A DNA stretch of 64,000 nt from positions 62,001 through 126,000 of the forward strand of contig JABVXU010000078.1 of NCBI GenBank assembly GCA_013365365.1, read 5' to 3'. Numbering within the stretch: the first letter of the stretch is position 1; each line of letters starts with the position of its first letter. Of the stretch, positions 1 through 11,618 are shown one piece after another. Below the pieces are notes generated by a model. That model was not told where the DNA came from and ran no database searches. It worked only from the letters and a program-made list of their open reading frames with translations. The stretch comes from Cruorifilaria tuberocauda (taxonomy: Eukaryota; Nematoda; Chromadorea; Rhabditida; Onchocercidae). The position numbers were made by a program, and so were the translations under genes.

Positions 1-812
1 CTTCAGAAGATACTGCACTGCAAGAATCGTTAAAACAAGCTATGCCGCTTGAAAAAGTCTCAGATTGGACCAACTATGCATCCACATCAAAAGCTGAAAG
101 TCATGCAAAAGTTGTAGACCCAACAATACATAGACTTGAAAAGCAATCAGTAGTGAAATCTGGAATGATAGAATCTAGAAAGAACATCCTTTCAGAAAAG
201 GTATATCTTCGATTGGATATCTTCAACTGAATTGATCACGGCACATGCACATTGAATTTTTTAACATTTCTCATTCCCGATCTATCCCGCTATCGATTCA
301 GTAATGAAAATTTTCGGGGAAATAACACCCATCATATGATGATTAAAAATGTTAAGAATTCAATGATTATTGAACTTATTATATATAATATTAGATCCAA
401 GAACGAGAACAAATACCAAGTGCTGCCAATAAACAGCAAAAAAGTAGACGTGATGCTGCTACACAGGTAACGTTTGACCTCAGGAATTTATAAAACACTT
501 TCTTAGTCATATTTTATGAATTAATTTTCATATTGCAAGTAAATAACAAATCACTCATAGTTATCGTGTAAAGTTAAGTTACAGCTATCATTTCTACCAG
601 AATATTACTTTATAAAATATTTGGAATATATTTCTATTATTAAACTCTCCAGAACTATTCACTTGCAGATCGACTTCAAAGTTGGAACAGAGCTCCAGAA
701 ATTAAGTGCCTTTACTACTGTACTTTTTGGACCATATTCATTAATCAAGGATGGGTCACAATCAGTAAAATGTGTACAGGTTGGAGATGGCAGTATCAAA
801 CAACTGAAGTAG
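1..812 (+). CDS. 3' end of an unrecognised gene (last three exons)
   Basis: Three exons (1-200, 395-466, 669-812) join in phase 0 with GT-AG introns and end in TAG. They encode at least 136 C-terminal residues of a gene that begins left of the window. The first exon reads through motifs such as EKVSDWTNYASTSKAE, the second is short and basic (QQKSRRDAATQ), and the third ends KCVQVGDGSIKQLK. I see no signal peptide, membrane segment or catalytic motif, and I do not recognise the family. Phase agreement across both introns and the lower AT content of the exons support real coding sequence. The window may start on the acceptor of the first exon (CTTCAG). A poly(A) signal follows at 957. Function unknown. 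Confidence 0.6.
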
Positions 813-3638
813 TTGCTGGATGAAGAAAATTGAAAAATTAGCCTTAGTTTCAAAAATAACACACCATTTGACAACATTTATTAATAAGAAGACAACAGTT
901 TAACTGGAAATCTTTCAACTCTCGACTTCGCTATCTAATATTTGTTTGATGTGTTTAATAAATGTGTGGATGGCATATGTACATGTACTTCATGCAACGA
1001 TACAGTAACAAAGTAACTTTTATACAAAAATACCATGAGGGAAAATATGAAAGTATGAGTACAGAGGGCACTGTTTGAAGATTATAAATCTCACCTCATC
1101 ATACTAATAACGCTTTTAAAAGATATGAAAAACTTAGACAGCGCGGAAAACTAAACATATTTGAATCTAAAAACGAGCAATATTAAAAAGCTGGATGAAA
1201 GAAAGGGAAAGAGAGGAAGACACAAAAAGATTAAACCTGTTATAAACGTATAAGTGGAACAAGAGCAGAAACTGAGCGCTCTCTGTTTCTAGAACACTTT
1301 CTAAACTAGGGATCAGCTAAGAAATCCGCATCCATAATAGTTGAATCATGCCTGGAAAATGAAATTTATGCAAAAATTATTTTTCGAAAATAACTACTCA
1401 AATCTCAAAAAACTGATCAAAATCTCGCACAACTTTAAAAATGGGGAATAAATGACTTAAGAATCTTGGTCTCTAAATATCACAATCACCTGAGGACAAC
1501 TTGAAAGACAACTGCAACAAAGGTCATCAAATAATAATCAGCCATTTGGAAGAAGCTCATGGATTTTTTAAGATTCTAATATTCAAAGTATTATGAAAAA
1601 ATATCAATTGCTTGCCTTCATAATTTCTCAACATTTAATTTTTGAAAACATGCAATAAAATCAGTGTTTCGAAGAAAAAACTTCCACCAATAATATTAAA
1701 AATAATCGAAAAAAAAACAAGTGAAGTTAGTCGGTCAACGATCGGTAAAGCCAGGAGAGAATAGAAGGAAGGCATAGAATTATTGAAAAATCTATCCGCA
1801 CTTTAAAATGAAAGAGAAACGAGATTACATGTAAGACTGTACTGAATCCAAAAAATAACATTGTGATTAGGATAAAATTGTATCGAAGCTATCTATCACA
1901 GATAACTAGAAACACGTCATTAACACTATGTTTTTGGTATAAAAAAACATACGCAATAATGGAAAATAACGAGAATTAACAGATCGAAGCTTTTCAAATT
2001 TTTCTAGAAAATAACAAGCACAAAATTATTTATTAATCACAATTTATTACAGTTAAAAGTAGGAAACTACTTCGACCTGGCTGAAACTTAAGTTGCAAGG
2101 ACTCAAAATGGGCACCGCTGATCGATTGAAAGCATAAAATATTGTACACGTATATGTGATGATCATTTCGAAAAGAAATTATTTCATAACTGCAATTAGG
2201 ACACTCAATTAAGTATGCATAAATATACAAATTGATTCTAACTATTCTACAGTAAAAACTAACCAGACCAAATTTTGCATCGGCAAAAATGCTTGATAAT
2301 CAACAAACATTACCGGATTTCACAACTACTAAAAGTCCAATAAATTTGCAATCGTGCTGATCATGCATTTCTCTTTGATTCCAAAAAATAATTATATTAA
2401 TTTCCATTGTAGAACAGCAAATTAACATCTGCAAACTTATCTTAAACAAAACTAATTTGTTAATTTGAAAATAAACTACGTTTGCATTAATTTAATGCAT
2501 AAAAATAAGAAACAAAATAAAAGCTTAATTTGAAAATGATACGCTTTTTTCTTATTGGGTCCATTTGTTAAACAAGTGATGACCTAAACAGCACTGGATG
2601 GAAGATGAAAAGAAGAACGGATATCTAAAAATCACATACATGACAGTGAGCAAGTGATATTAAGGAGAAAATATTAGAGATAAAAACCGTTCAGAAGTCT
2701 TCGTCAATAATATAAAGATCATTATCACAATACTGATATACAGCTTAAATTAACATAGAAATACCATTATATAGTAGAAAAAGCAATGAAGAAAGAACAG
2801 GTTGAGATTTCCAGAGAAATAAAACCCTGATTTCTCTATTAGCAATAAAAGACGGAGACAACTGCATTCATCATATATCTTTCCGATTCTACTCGCAGCA
2901 ATATTTACTAATTAGATTAGGTCTACCCTCAGAACATACTTGATCATTTCAACTAAAATCATATTTCAAAAATGAAAGAAATATAGGATAACACGGAATA
3001 ATAATAGATAGCTATATAATAATAGTAGCTATAATGCAGAAAAATAAATTTTGAAGGCATTTTTGTATCACTGGTCTTAAACCGACTTTTTAGATGATCA
3101 ATTAATTTATATATTACCATAACAAACAATTTTTCACAACATATAAATGATCAAAAATTCTGCTATTTACCAATACGCTTTTTTTAATTTTTCAGGAAAT
3201 ATTCAATAAAACAAATAAAGGATACGATTTGCAGTACTAGGTATAACTACGGGAATAAAACAGTAAAAAAGAATACATTAACAAAATATGAATTATTGAT
3301 GAAAATTATGAACAAATTATGAAATTATAAGTGCTTTGTAACTTCATGCTGCGTATTTGTAATAGAATATTTATACATAAAAAATAATAATGAGCAGTCT
3401 TTGATTATAAAATTACATATACTACTACATGCAAAGAGACAATAGTAAATAAGATGCATAACATTATTTTCATACACTTCGTTTGTTCCGTATGTGCTCA
3501 AAAATAATTGAGTGATCGATGTTAAATTCGTTTACGAACCTCGCGATAAAAACCATTTATAATGCAATACTCTTATTTTACTGGAAAAAAATGAGAATAA
3601 CCAATCAATTAATTTTTATGCAGCGCCTAACACATCAT
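813..3638. other. Convergent intergenic region
   Basis: This region lies between two genes that end towards each other. It is AT-rich, with only short chance open frames and no splice-connected coding series on either strand. It should contain the 3' UTRs of the unknown gene and of Staufen. Nothing else was recognised. Confidence 0.6.
957..962 (+). other. Poly(A) signal AATAAA
   Basis: A canonical AATAAA lies 145 bases after the TAG of the first gene, the normal distance for a nematode 3' UTR. No other canonical hexamer lies nearer the stop. Confidence 0.45.
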
Positions 3639-6600
3639 CTAAACTTTGCAAAAAAGTAGTAAGGCATTGCGAGCAGCATCCTCATGAGCAGCCTCTTCGG
3701 TATTTCCACTTCCGTGACATACCTTGAAATTAAAATTTAACGTAAATAAGCATAAAAAAATATAAAAACATACAACATCGACGCTGTAATTGTCATTGTA
3801 AAAACGGACCCAATAAAATTAAAACTTACGACAGGCTTATCGATTCCAATTGAAATAAGTGAAAAATATTGATCTCCAATCCCATTCGGAGTCTAAACCA
3901 CAACATACTTAGCTTATTATGAACATTTGACGCAGGAATAGATACCAAAGGAAAGGACAGTCTTTTTAAGATAGTATATCTCAAGCATTAAATACATCAT
4001 TTTTTCCCTTTTCTTGATTATTAGACAAAATGAGTACCACAGGAAAATCGGTATAATTGACAGAGAATTTGTAACGTTCGGCTATAGATTCTAGATGACG
4101 TCTAGCAGCTGAATATGGAGTGAATGATGACATTTCATTCAAAGACAGCTGCTCGATCTGGCGATCCACTAACAAAAACCTATCTTCTACTGAAAAAATT
4201 ATAGCTGAAAAGAATTAAAACGTATTTATTTTTAGCTTCCTTAATAAATTGTTAAGACTTGAATACTTTACAATTAAAATTCAACGGGATTTAAAACGAA
4301 AAGGTTCATTCTTCGATTTCTTAATATCTTTTTTCGAACAATTAATTAAACAGGTAACATACAAAGATCTTATCCAAACATTCAAGTATTTAGAAACAAA
4401 AAACTTCTTACAAGTAAAAATTATTTTTCAAACGCATTATATTAATACTTTTTTCTTTCCTTTTCAGCGGTTGAACGATATCACAACACTTGAAGAATTC
4501 TTGAGCCATTTCAGTAATTTCTTTCTTCTCGATCTCGGTAAGCCATTTTTTCGAGTCACGACCTTCTAAAATGTACAATGAAAAAGTTATGTGTTTACAA
4601 AAAACCATAACTGCGTCAGGAAAAAAAAAACAAACTTTTCCGAAGCTTGTTGACAACAACTACTTCTGATTTAAGCGGTATTATCAAGGCTGAAGGGTAG
4701 CTGCTGTCATCTGTAATAAAATTAACAAACATGAAAAGACAAAAAAACTAAATAATGTTGTTATTTGTATCAAAAATCATGATATGAACAAATAGAATTC
4801 CTTAAAATCATCCTATTTAAAGCCATCAATAGAAAAAACCAAGAATTACAGGAAATTTTTACTTGAGAATAAAAGGAAAAAGCTGAAATACCAACTCTTT
4901 TCTTCTTTATTTCTTGTATATCTTTTTTCTTCAGTTATATTTTATCCAGTTCTAACGATTTTATTATATCAATGTGAATGGAATAAATAGATTACTTGGA
5001 AACGTGAAGTTTATGGAGGGTGCTATTTTATGTTGAATATGATCACTACAGATTTTTAATGCTCAATTATAAGCCTCCTCCTAGGCCGAAAAGTAAATAG
5101 CAGCTGCGCTATGTTGAACATGCTAGAAACTCTGCAAAAGTCTCATCGATCTTCGATAATACAAATGTCATAATTATCATTATTATTAGATCAATAGATT
5201 CTAGATCAACTCTATGAAAATGTCTCTTGTTTAATGTAAAACATAACTTACATAAGATAGGGTAAATGTTAAATTGATAAAGATAAACAAAAAAATAAAC
5301 TAACCGGGTGGAGGGCAGGCACTAACTTCATTACTGAAAGTAACGCGACGTTTTGGCTGAACAGTAGGATGCTTAGCGTCGTTTTCTTTGTCACTAAAGC
5401 TAAAAAATTTTTGTTCAGTTAAATATAATCTAATAAATGCGGTATATATGTAAGCAATAATCTGACATCCAAAATGATAACATTAAGAAAAGCCGCAATT
5501 TTTCGAATAGAAAAAATTTCCCAACAAAAGAACATATGTCATAACTTCCTAAATTATAAAATAAAATTACCTGAATCTAGAATAATTATTTATTCCTCGA
5601 AATATCAATACGACCGCGATTCTTTTCAAATATAAGGAATATATACTTGTTAGTAACCAGAAATTTACCTTTTAGTTTCAATGACTGTGCTGCCCCAGAC
5701 AGCTTTTTGTTCATCAGTACATAAAGTCCTATCAATGTCAGCGAAAGCCATAACTTGTGATCCCATTGATGCAGTTACAGATAAAGTAACTTCTGAGACT
5801 TTCTCATCATTTGTTTCGCCTTCCTTGTCATTTACTTGTCGTTCTAATTTATCCTCTTTCTCAAGTTCAAACATATCTACAACTTTCGGATAATCCCTGT
5901 TATTTCAGAAATGATCTTAATACAACTATAGTGTTCGGTGGATGAAAAAACAACAGAAGCATACTTTTCATTTCCAAATCATGTCTATGGATGCTAGCAT
6001 GAATTTAATTGTCTGCTGCAAACTTATTTCATCATAATAAAATCAAAGCTAATTCGTAATTCATTTTAAAATCATTTGCGAAAATAAAATCGATACCAAT
6101 ATGTGATTGTTGCACATATTCGTCAGATTTTTTCTTGAGAAGACTTTTTCCAGGTTTCGGCATGGGTTTTACGTATCCAATCCTAGCTAAAACTGCTTCA
6201 GCTGCAGCTCGCTTTGCAAGCTTTTTATTGGGCCCGATACCTTCGCATCGAAGGCCGTCATCACAAATTACCTGAAACATATATAAAATTAAACAGAGGA
6301 ATGTAATTATTTAAAACTTTGGGTAATAAGCAAAACAAACCTCCATCACAAATTCTTTATAACGACTTTGTCCGCGCTCAGCAACCAACTGGAATTTCGG
6401 TTCGTTTTGCTTTCGAGCTTGCATAACCTGCATCAAACGGCTGATTGGGTTGATTTGATGGCCGTATTCTGGATTCATTTTCATATCCTGAAATTTTGTA
6501 CAGTTGCAAAGAAAATCGCCAATGGTTATTAAACTCATAATAGACTGCAAGGTGCAAGAAATTTGAAACTCCAATAATAATATTGATATTAAAATGGAGA

Positions 6601-9600
6601 ATTTTGAAAAATGAAAATCCGCTGAAACATTAATCAAAGACAGATGACAATTCTCACTATGCTTAGTTTCATGAAGGAAAATTAAACATTTTCTAATACC
6701 AAATAAGATATTTCAACAGTTTTACAGTATTACTGTATAAAAATTGTCAAATACCTTGCTAATCGTCTTTCGTTTAAGCTCTTTTGGTGCCCCAAATTTC
6801 TTCTGTGATTTCAACATTGCAGCTGCGATGAAAATTGGAGAAGATTCTAAGAAAACAAATAAGCCATAAGCCAATGTTGAAGAAATTGATGAATCTTCAG
6901 GTGGATAAGGATAATTTTCTTAAATCAGATAACAAGAATATAATCCTTGCAATATCATGGTGACTAACCAACAGACTGCAATTTACTTAGCATCAACGAG
7001 CAAGCATTCTGCTTCGCAATTTTCTTACTACTTCCTTCACCATCTGCAGATATAACTCGTTCTGCGGAGATAAGTTTACAGCGCAATAAATAGTGTCTAT
7101 CGTGAGCCGGTCCTTCCTCTTTCAAAATCTTTAAAAATTAAAAAACTTCAAGATTCAAAGAGAGCAGGAAAAATGATAAAAACTTGATAGCGCAGGAATG
7201 TAAAGAAAAATTACAAGAAGAATTATCAAATACACAAAAAATATTTTCAATAACAAACCATTTAATTTCAAAGACTGGGAAGCAAGCTCTTGCGGAACAG
7301 TGATAGAGTCATGAGAACAATCATAAATTTAATTACGAAAATAAGAAAATGCACAAGCTGAAGATCTCAAAAATTTATTACCAAAAACTCTACATTCATG
7401 CGCATATGTAGAGCACATTCATGTATTTGAGAGATGGAAGACTTTGGTTTCCCATTCCGTCCTGTTGTGATACCTAACTTTACGTTATCTTTTTTGATGT
7501 CCTCAATTTCAACTGTCGCTAATCCTGCAGTCGCAAAAAAAACATAAGCTGTTTAATCTTTTAATTCTGTTTACACTTTTTCCAATCTTACAATAAGATG
7601 AAATTAAGGAATGAAAAGGATATATGCCACAAAAAAACCTAAAATTTTCTCTAAAGAGTATACTGACTACAAAAAGGAATAAGAAAATAGTGTAAAAATA
7701 ACTGTATTAGTCATTAATTATTTCAAAGTGATATTTACTATTGTCAATTCTATTTTGAATGAATTAACCCCTGTATCAATATTAATTATATTTCAATATT
7801 CAGTTGAATTCCATGGGATGGTCGAACTGCTTTATAAAAAGAAGTTTAATAATGCTCCCTGTAGAAAAAGCAACTTATCTAAGATGAAAAAATAATTGAA
7901 TAATATTATAAACTCCACTACTAATCAATCGAATGAACACTGTTACCATTTTTTGATCCATTCATCATTTTGCTTTTTGACTGTGCTTCCAACGTAGCTA
8001 GATAAGGTCCTAGATAAGAAAGAGCCTGAAAGTGCAGTGGATACTCATGCTCAAGTTTATATAGCATGCAACTTTCCAAGAACATTTAAAAGGGAAATGC
8101 GAAAAGTCATGCGGAACTAAGAAAACATAGTTAAAAATACATCGAAATATAATGCTAATTAAAAAAATCAATACAAAAAATAATTCTACCTCATTAGCAG
8201 CACTGTTTTTGGCTCTTTTCTTCGTCATTCCTTTTCCAATAAATTCTGGGAAATCTTTACTTAGTATTAAACGAACCTGAAATTTAAGAGTTCGCTTGAA
8301 CAGTTTAATTTTTAAATGATGATTCGCTATTTAAATCAGCTGTTATTTCCTCCATAAACAAATTTTCACAGAGAAAAAATAACAAGTTAAGCAGTCCATT
8401 CTTATTGTGCACGCAGAAATCTTAAAAAAGTAGGAAAACAAACTTGTTCAAAATTTACTTTATGAAGCTGTGAATGTGATCGATAACCGTGAAAGAATGA
8501 GAGTCGTGGGGTTAACATTGCTCTTGGTGGCTGCATAATGACTGGTAATGGTTGCAGTGTTGCAGGGATACATGGTTGTCCAAATACTATTCTAGGTGGC
8601 GGAAGAACCAAGAACTGTTCGTTAATCACTGGGATGAAAGGAGTCCTTATTAGTGGTCTGTAACTATTTCAGAGTAACTACTAAGAATAAACAAGAGAAA
8701 AATGATTACTTCTATAATGGTGGTTTCTACAGATGAAAATCATGCAACTAGTTTTGTTTAATACAAGTTTAAGTTTGAGAAATCACGATATAGATTTATA
8801 ATTATTAACTGACGTAAAAAATTCAGAAACTACAAAATGTTATGATGAAATAACTGGGAAACCAACTGTATTGGCAAACGGGTTATGGGATGCGGTGGTG
8901 TTGAGTATATCGGAACTATTTCGTCAATGAAATTAATCTCAACTCCAAGCCGTCCTGCGACATATCTGAGTAGAACTATTGGATTTTGAAAATCTGAAAC
9001 AAAACTAATTTTCTATATCAGCTACAACTCAGACCTTGTTCACTCTAATTCATTTAAAAGTATTAAAGTCATCCAAGTACAGATACTTACGCCTAGATAT
9101 TTCATAAAATAGAATAAGAATACTTCCTGCTAAAAAACCTGACTATTCAGTTATTTTCCTCGTAAATTTTTTTGTACAACAATAAAGATGACTAAATTTT
9201 ATTTTATGAATTTTTTATGAAATTCAGTAGTCTGATCATTTAGATCAATAACTAAAAGAATATAAAAAATATAAAACAACTCTTAACATTACTAACACTC
9301 TAACATTCATATAAAGAATGCTAATCTTACCACTTTTGATTTTTTTTGAAGAGGTCTTATCGGGTGGCTTAGGTAAAATGGTTCCATTCAAAGCAGTTTC
9401 AGCAGCTGATTGTTGAGCTTTCTTGATAGACGCTCCCTTACCATAAAACACCTATAACATTTCTACAATAATAAAGAAAAGCAAGAAATATCATAATAAT
9501 AATCAAGTGCTACCAGCATATTTCAAATGTATTAAGAAAGCATCAAATTTTAAGTTAATTTAACAGAATACTTACTTGATCTGGAGTAAGCACAAGTGAA

Positions 9601-10278
9601 ACGGTAAACTGTTTTTTGTGAGCTGGTCCACTTTCGTCCATCAGTTTGTATTCATGTCTGATCTGAATTAATTTCTAATACTAATGATTATATTCCTCAT
9701 TGATTATTGCTTACAAAAGTAGATGGACCTGGTTGATCGGTGAATCGGGAAATATGAATGTGATGAAAATTTAAACAGTGTATCACTTTTTATCTAATGA
9801 TCCGGTAAGAAGCTAACTTTATTGTAACGAGCAAGCTCTGCGATGCGGCACATTGGAGTCCTTTGATGATTTTCATCAATTTGCGAGTAATTATAAACAT
9901 ATTTTGTAGTAGACACTTCTTGTTCTGGAACTTACAGATTTATAAGCATATAGCTTTGAAGAAACAATAAATGGAACAAAAGTACTTTGTGCATAATCGC
10001 TAATTAAAATAATGATCACGATCATTTCAAGCTGAAGTTTTTTATTTTCAAATAAGTAAAAGCGATAATTATTTAAAACATTTATCTTTTCTTTAACTTC
10101 CACTCCATCTAAAACTATCAACAAAAACCAATCAAAGATTATGTTATGTTTATGAACAATATAACTATAATAAAGGAGAAAAACCTGTAAAATGCTGCCT
10201 CCACCACATCTCTGGACGAAGTACTGAATCATCACTGGCAGTGCTATCTACCATACGCTGTACACCTGTTCTCTTCAT
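3639..10278 (-). CDS. stau-1: Staufen, double-stranded RNA-binding protein (20 exons, 779 aa)
   Basis: Staufen binds mRNA duplexes in the cytoplasm for localisation, translation control and decay. Exons on the minus strand: 10278-10185, 9924-9818, 9662-9576, 9451-9331, 8993-8880, 8628-8459, 8276-8190, 8025-7947, 7524-7382, 7128-6969, 6846-6755, 6487-6341, 6271-6097, 5882-5669, 5399-5305, 4710-4636, 4565-4485, 4189-4038, 3892-3830, 3722-3639. Five dsRBDs are visible: about 53-120 (TPMCRIAELARYNK, then SIKKAQQSAAE), 222-268 (KKRAKNSAANEALSYLG), 315-387 (SSKKIAKQNACSLML), 430-501 (GPNKKLAKRAAAEAVLARIG) and 707-778 (YTDFP, then EEAAHEDAARNALLLF). A proline-rich insert precedes domain 2, as in other Staufens. 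The ATG at 10278 has an in-frame TAA upstream and an orphan acceptor 39 bases before it. Two junctions are uncertain: the acceptor at 5882 and the donor at 4485 (4488 also fits). hnRNP K lies upstream on the same strand. Confidence 0.93.
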
Positions 10279-10316
10279 GCAACTGTTGACTTATGATGAG
10301 GATTGCGCTCCACAAC

Positions 10317-10318
10317 CT
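10317..10318 (-). other. Candidate spliced-leader acceptor of Staufen
   Basis: A TTGCTCAG acceptor stands 39 bases before the Staufen ATG with no cis exon that fits in frame upstream: the only frame through to the ATG holds a TAA. This is what a trans-splice site looks like, but a cis-spliced 5' UTR cannot be excluded. Confidence 0.4.
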
Positions 10319-10715
10319 GAGCAAATAGAAAAAACTATCACGTCATTTATATGATTTGAGTTACACATGAAAAGTTAAAAATCTAAACATACTGAGAAAA
10401 TTTCAAATTCAGGAAACACTGCTGATAATTCCTTGTGATTAACAAAACGTTTGATGGAAATTTCAATTTATGTGGAAAAAACACAACACCAAAAACTGAC
10501 ATCTTTAAGAATCAATAAAAAAATTACCACAACGATAAGATTAATGGTAAAGAAATATTATGCCTTACAATTCTGTTTAAAAAAAATCTAAAGATTATTC
10601 GTGCAGAAAACAAGTTCAAACTATAATATCACATCATGATATAATTGGAAAATTGATCGGCAGCATTTTACCTCCATCATTTATCGCTTTTGTTTTGTAG
10701 AATCTGCTTTCTTAC

Positions 10716-10746
10716 CATTTGCGAAAGCAGCATTCCTCTCAATCAT
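10716..10746 (-). other. Candidate alternative first exon of Staufen
   Basis: ATG, ten codons (MIERNAAFAN) and one spare G run straight into a strong donor GTAAGA. The spare base has the same phase as the annotated first exon, so it could join exon 2 at 9924 and give a Staufen with a different N-terminus. This rests on phase and donor quality only. Confidence 0.3.
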
Positions 10747-11618
10747 ATCATACATATTTATATATTTTTAAACACTATTTTAAAGCATAGTATCTCTCTA
10801 CTTATAATCTTTGTGGTAATTTTCTTACTGATTCTTAGAAAATTATAGTCTCGAAACTTTCCACATGTACTTAATCCTAATTTTAGTTGCCTACAGGCAC
10901 ACCGATACCAAAATTTATTGCCTAGTTTTCTCTAAATAACAACTCGGAAAATCTACAGAAATGCACAACTTTTCTGCAGATTTTCGGGAGTATTAAGCAT
11001 TAAACATTATAAAACATAAAACACAAATCAGTTTTATTTCTTCACAATAGAATATCAAACTAAAATTCCAACAATTTCCAAATTCCTTAGGCAAACTTGG
11101 AGAGCGGATGAATATATTATGGTGACCAGCGCAACAACCTAAATTCATACGTTTAGATACGATACTACCTACCGCAGAGAGAAACAAAACTGATTTGATA
11201 TTTAAGTTTCATAATGTTTTACAGTTTATAGAAAACAAAAAAAATGATACTACTATGGTCACACATAAATCACAGCAATATGCATCGTGAACAAATCTTG
11301 AATCAATTTCTTTTCCCACGGATTGAGATTGATAGGTAAAGTTGTTCCTTCTCTCTTTATTATATATTCTAAAGGTGCAATAACACTTCAGCGGAAGAGC
11401 ACAGTTGGAATGAGGTTATTTTATTGGACATGAATGCAAAGAGATCACACACATGGTACAAATAACAAAGCATGCATTTAAAGAAAGGCAACACAATGAT
11501 AACTGTCACAGTTTGTTTCAAAATGACCAAAAGATCGATAGGATTATAAATGGAAACAAGCAAATGACGAATTATTTATAAAAACAGGTCAATAAAAGCT
11601 TTCAACTGCCTGCTTCAT

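Larger units (their letters stand above)
10279..11618. other. Spacer between hnRNP K and Staufen
   Basis: This 1.3 kb spacer between two genes on the same strand is AT-rich. It should hold the hnRNP K 3' UTR and the Staufen promoter or outron. Apart from the candidate alternative exon at 10716 and the acceptor at 10317, nothing was recognised. Confidence 0.5.

Noticed and set aside
4249..4569. 106-codon plus-strand frame
   Set aside because: It is the shadow of Staufen exon 17 and the adjoining intron on the other strand.
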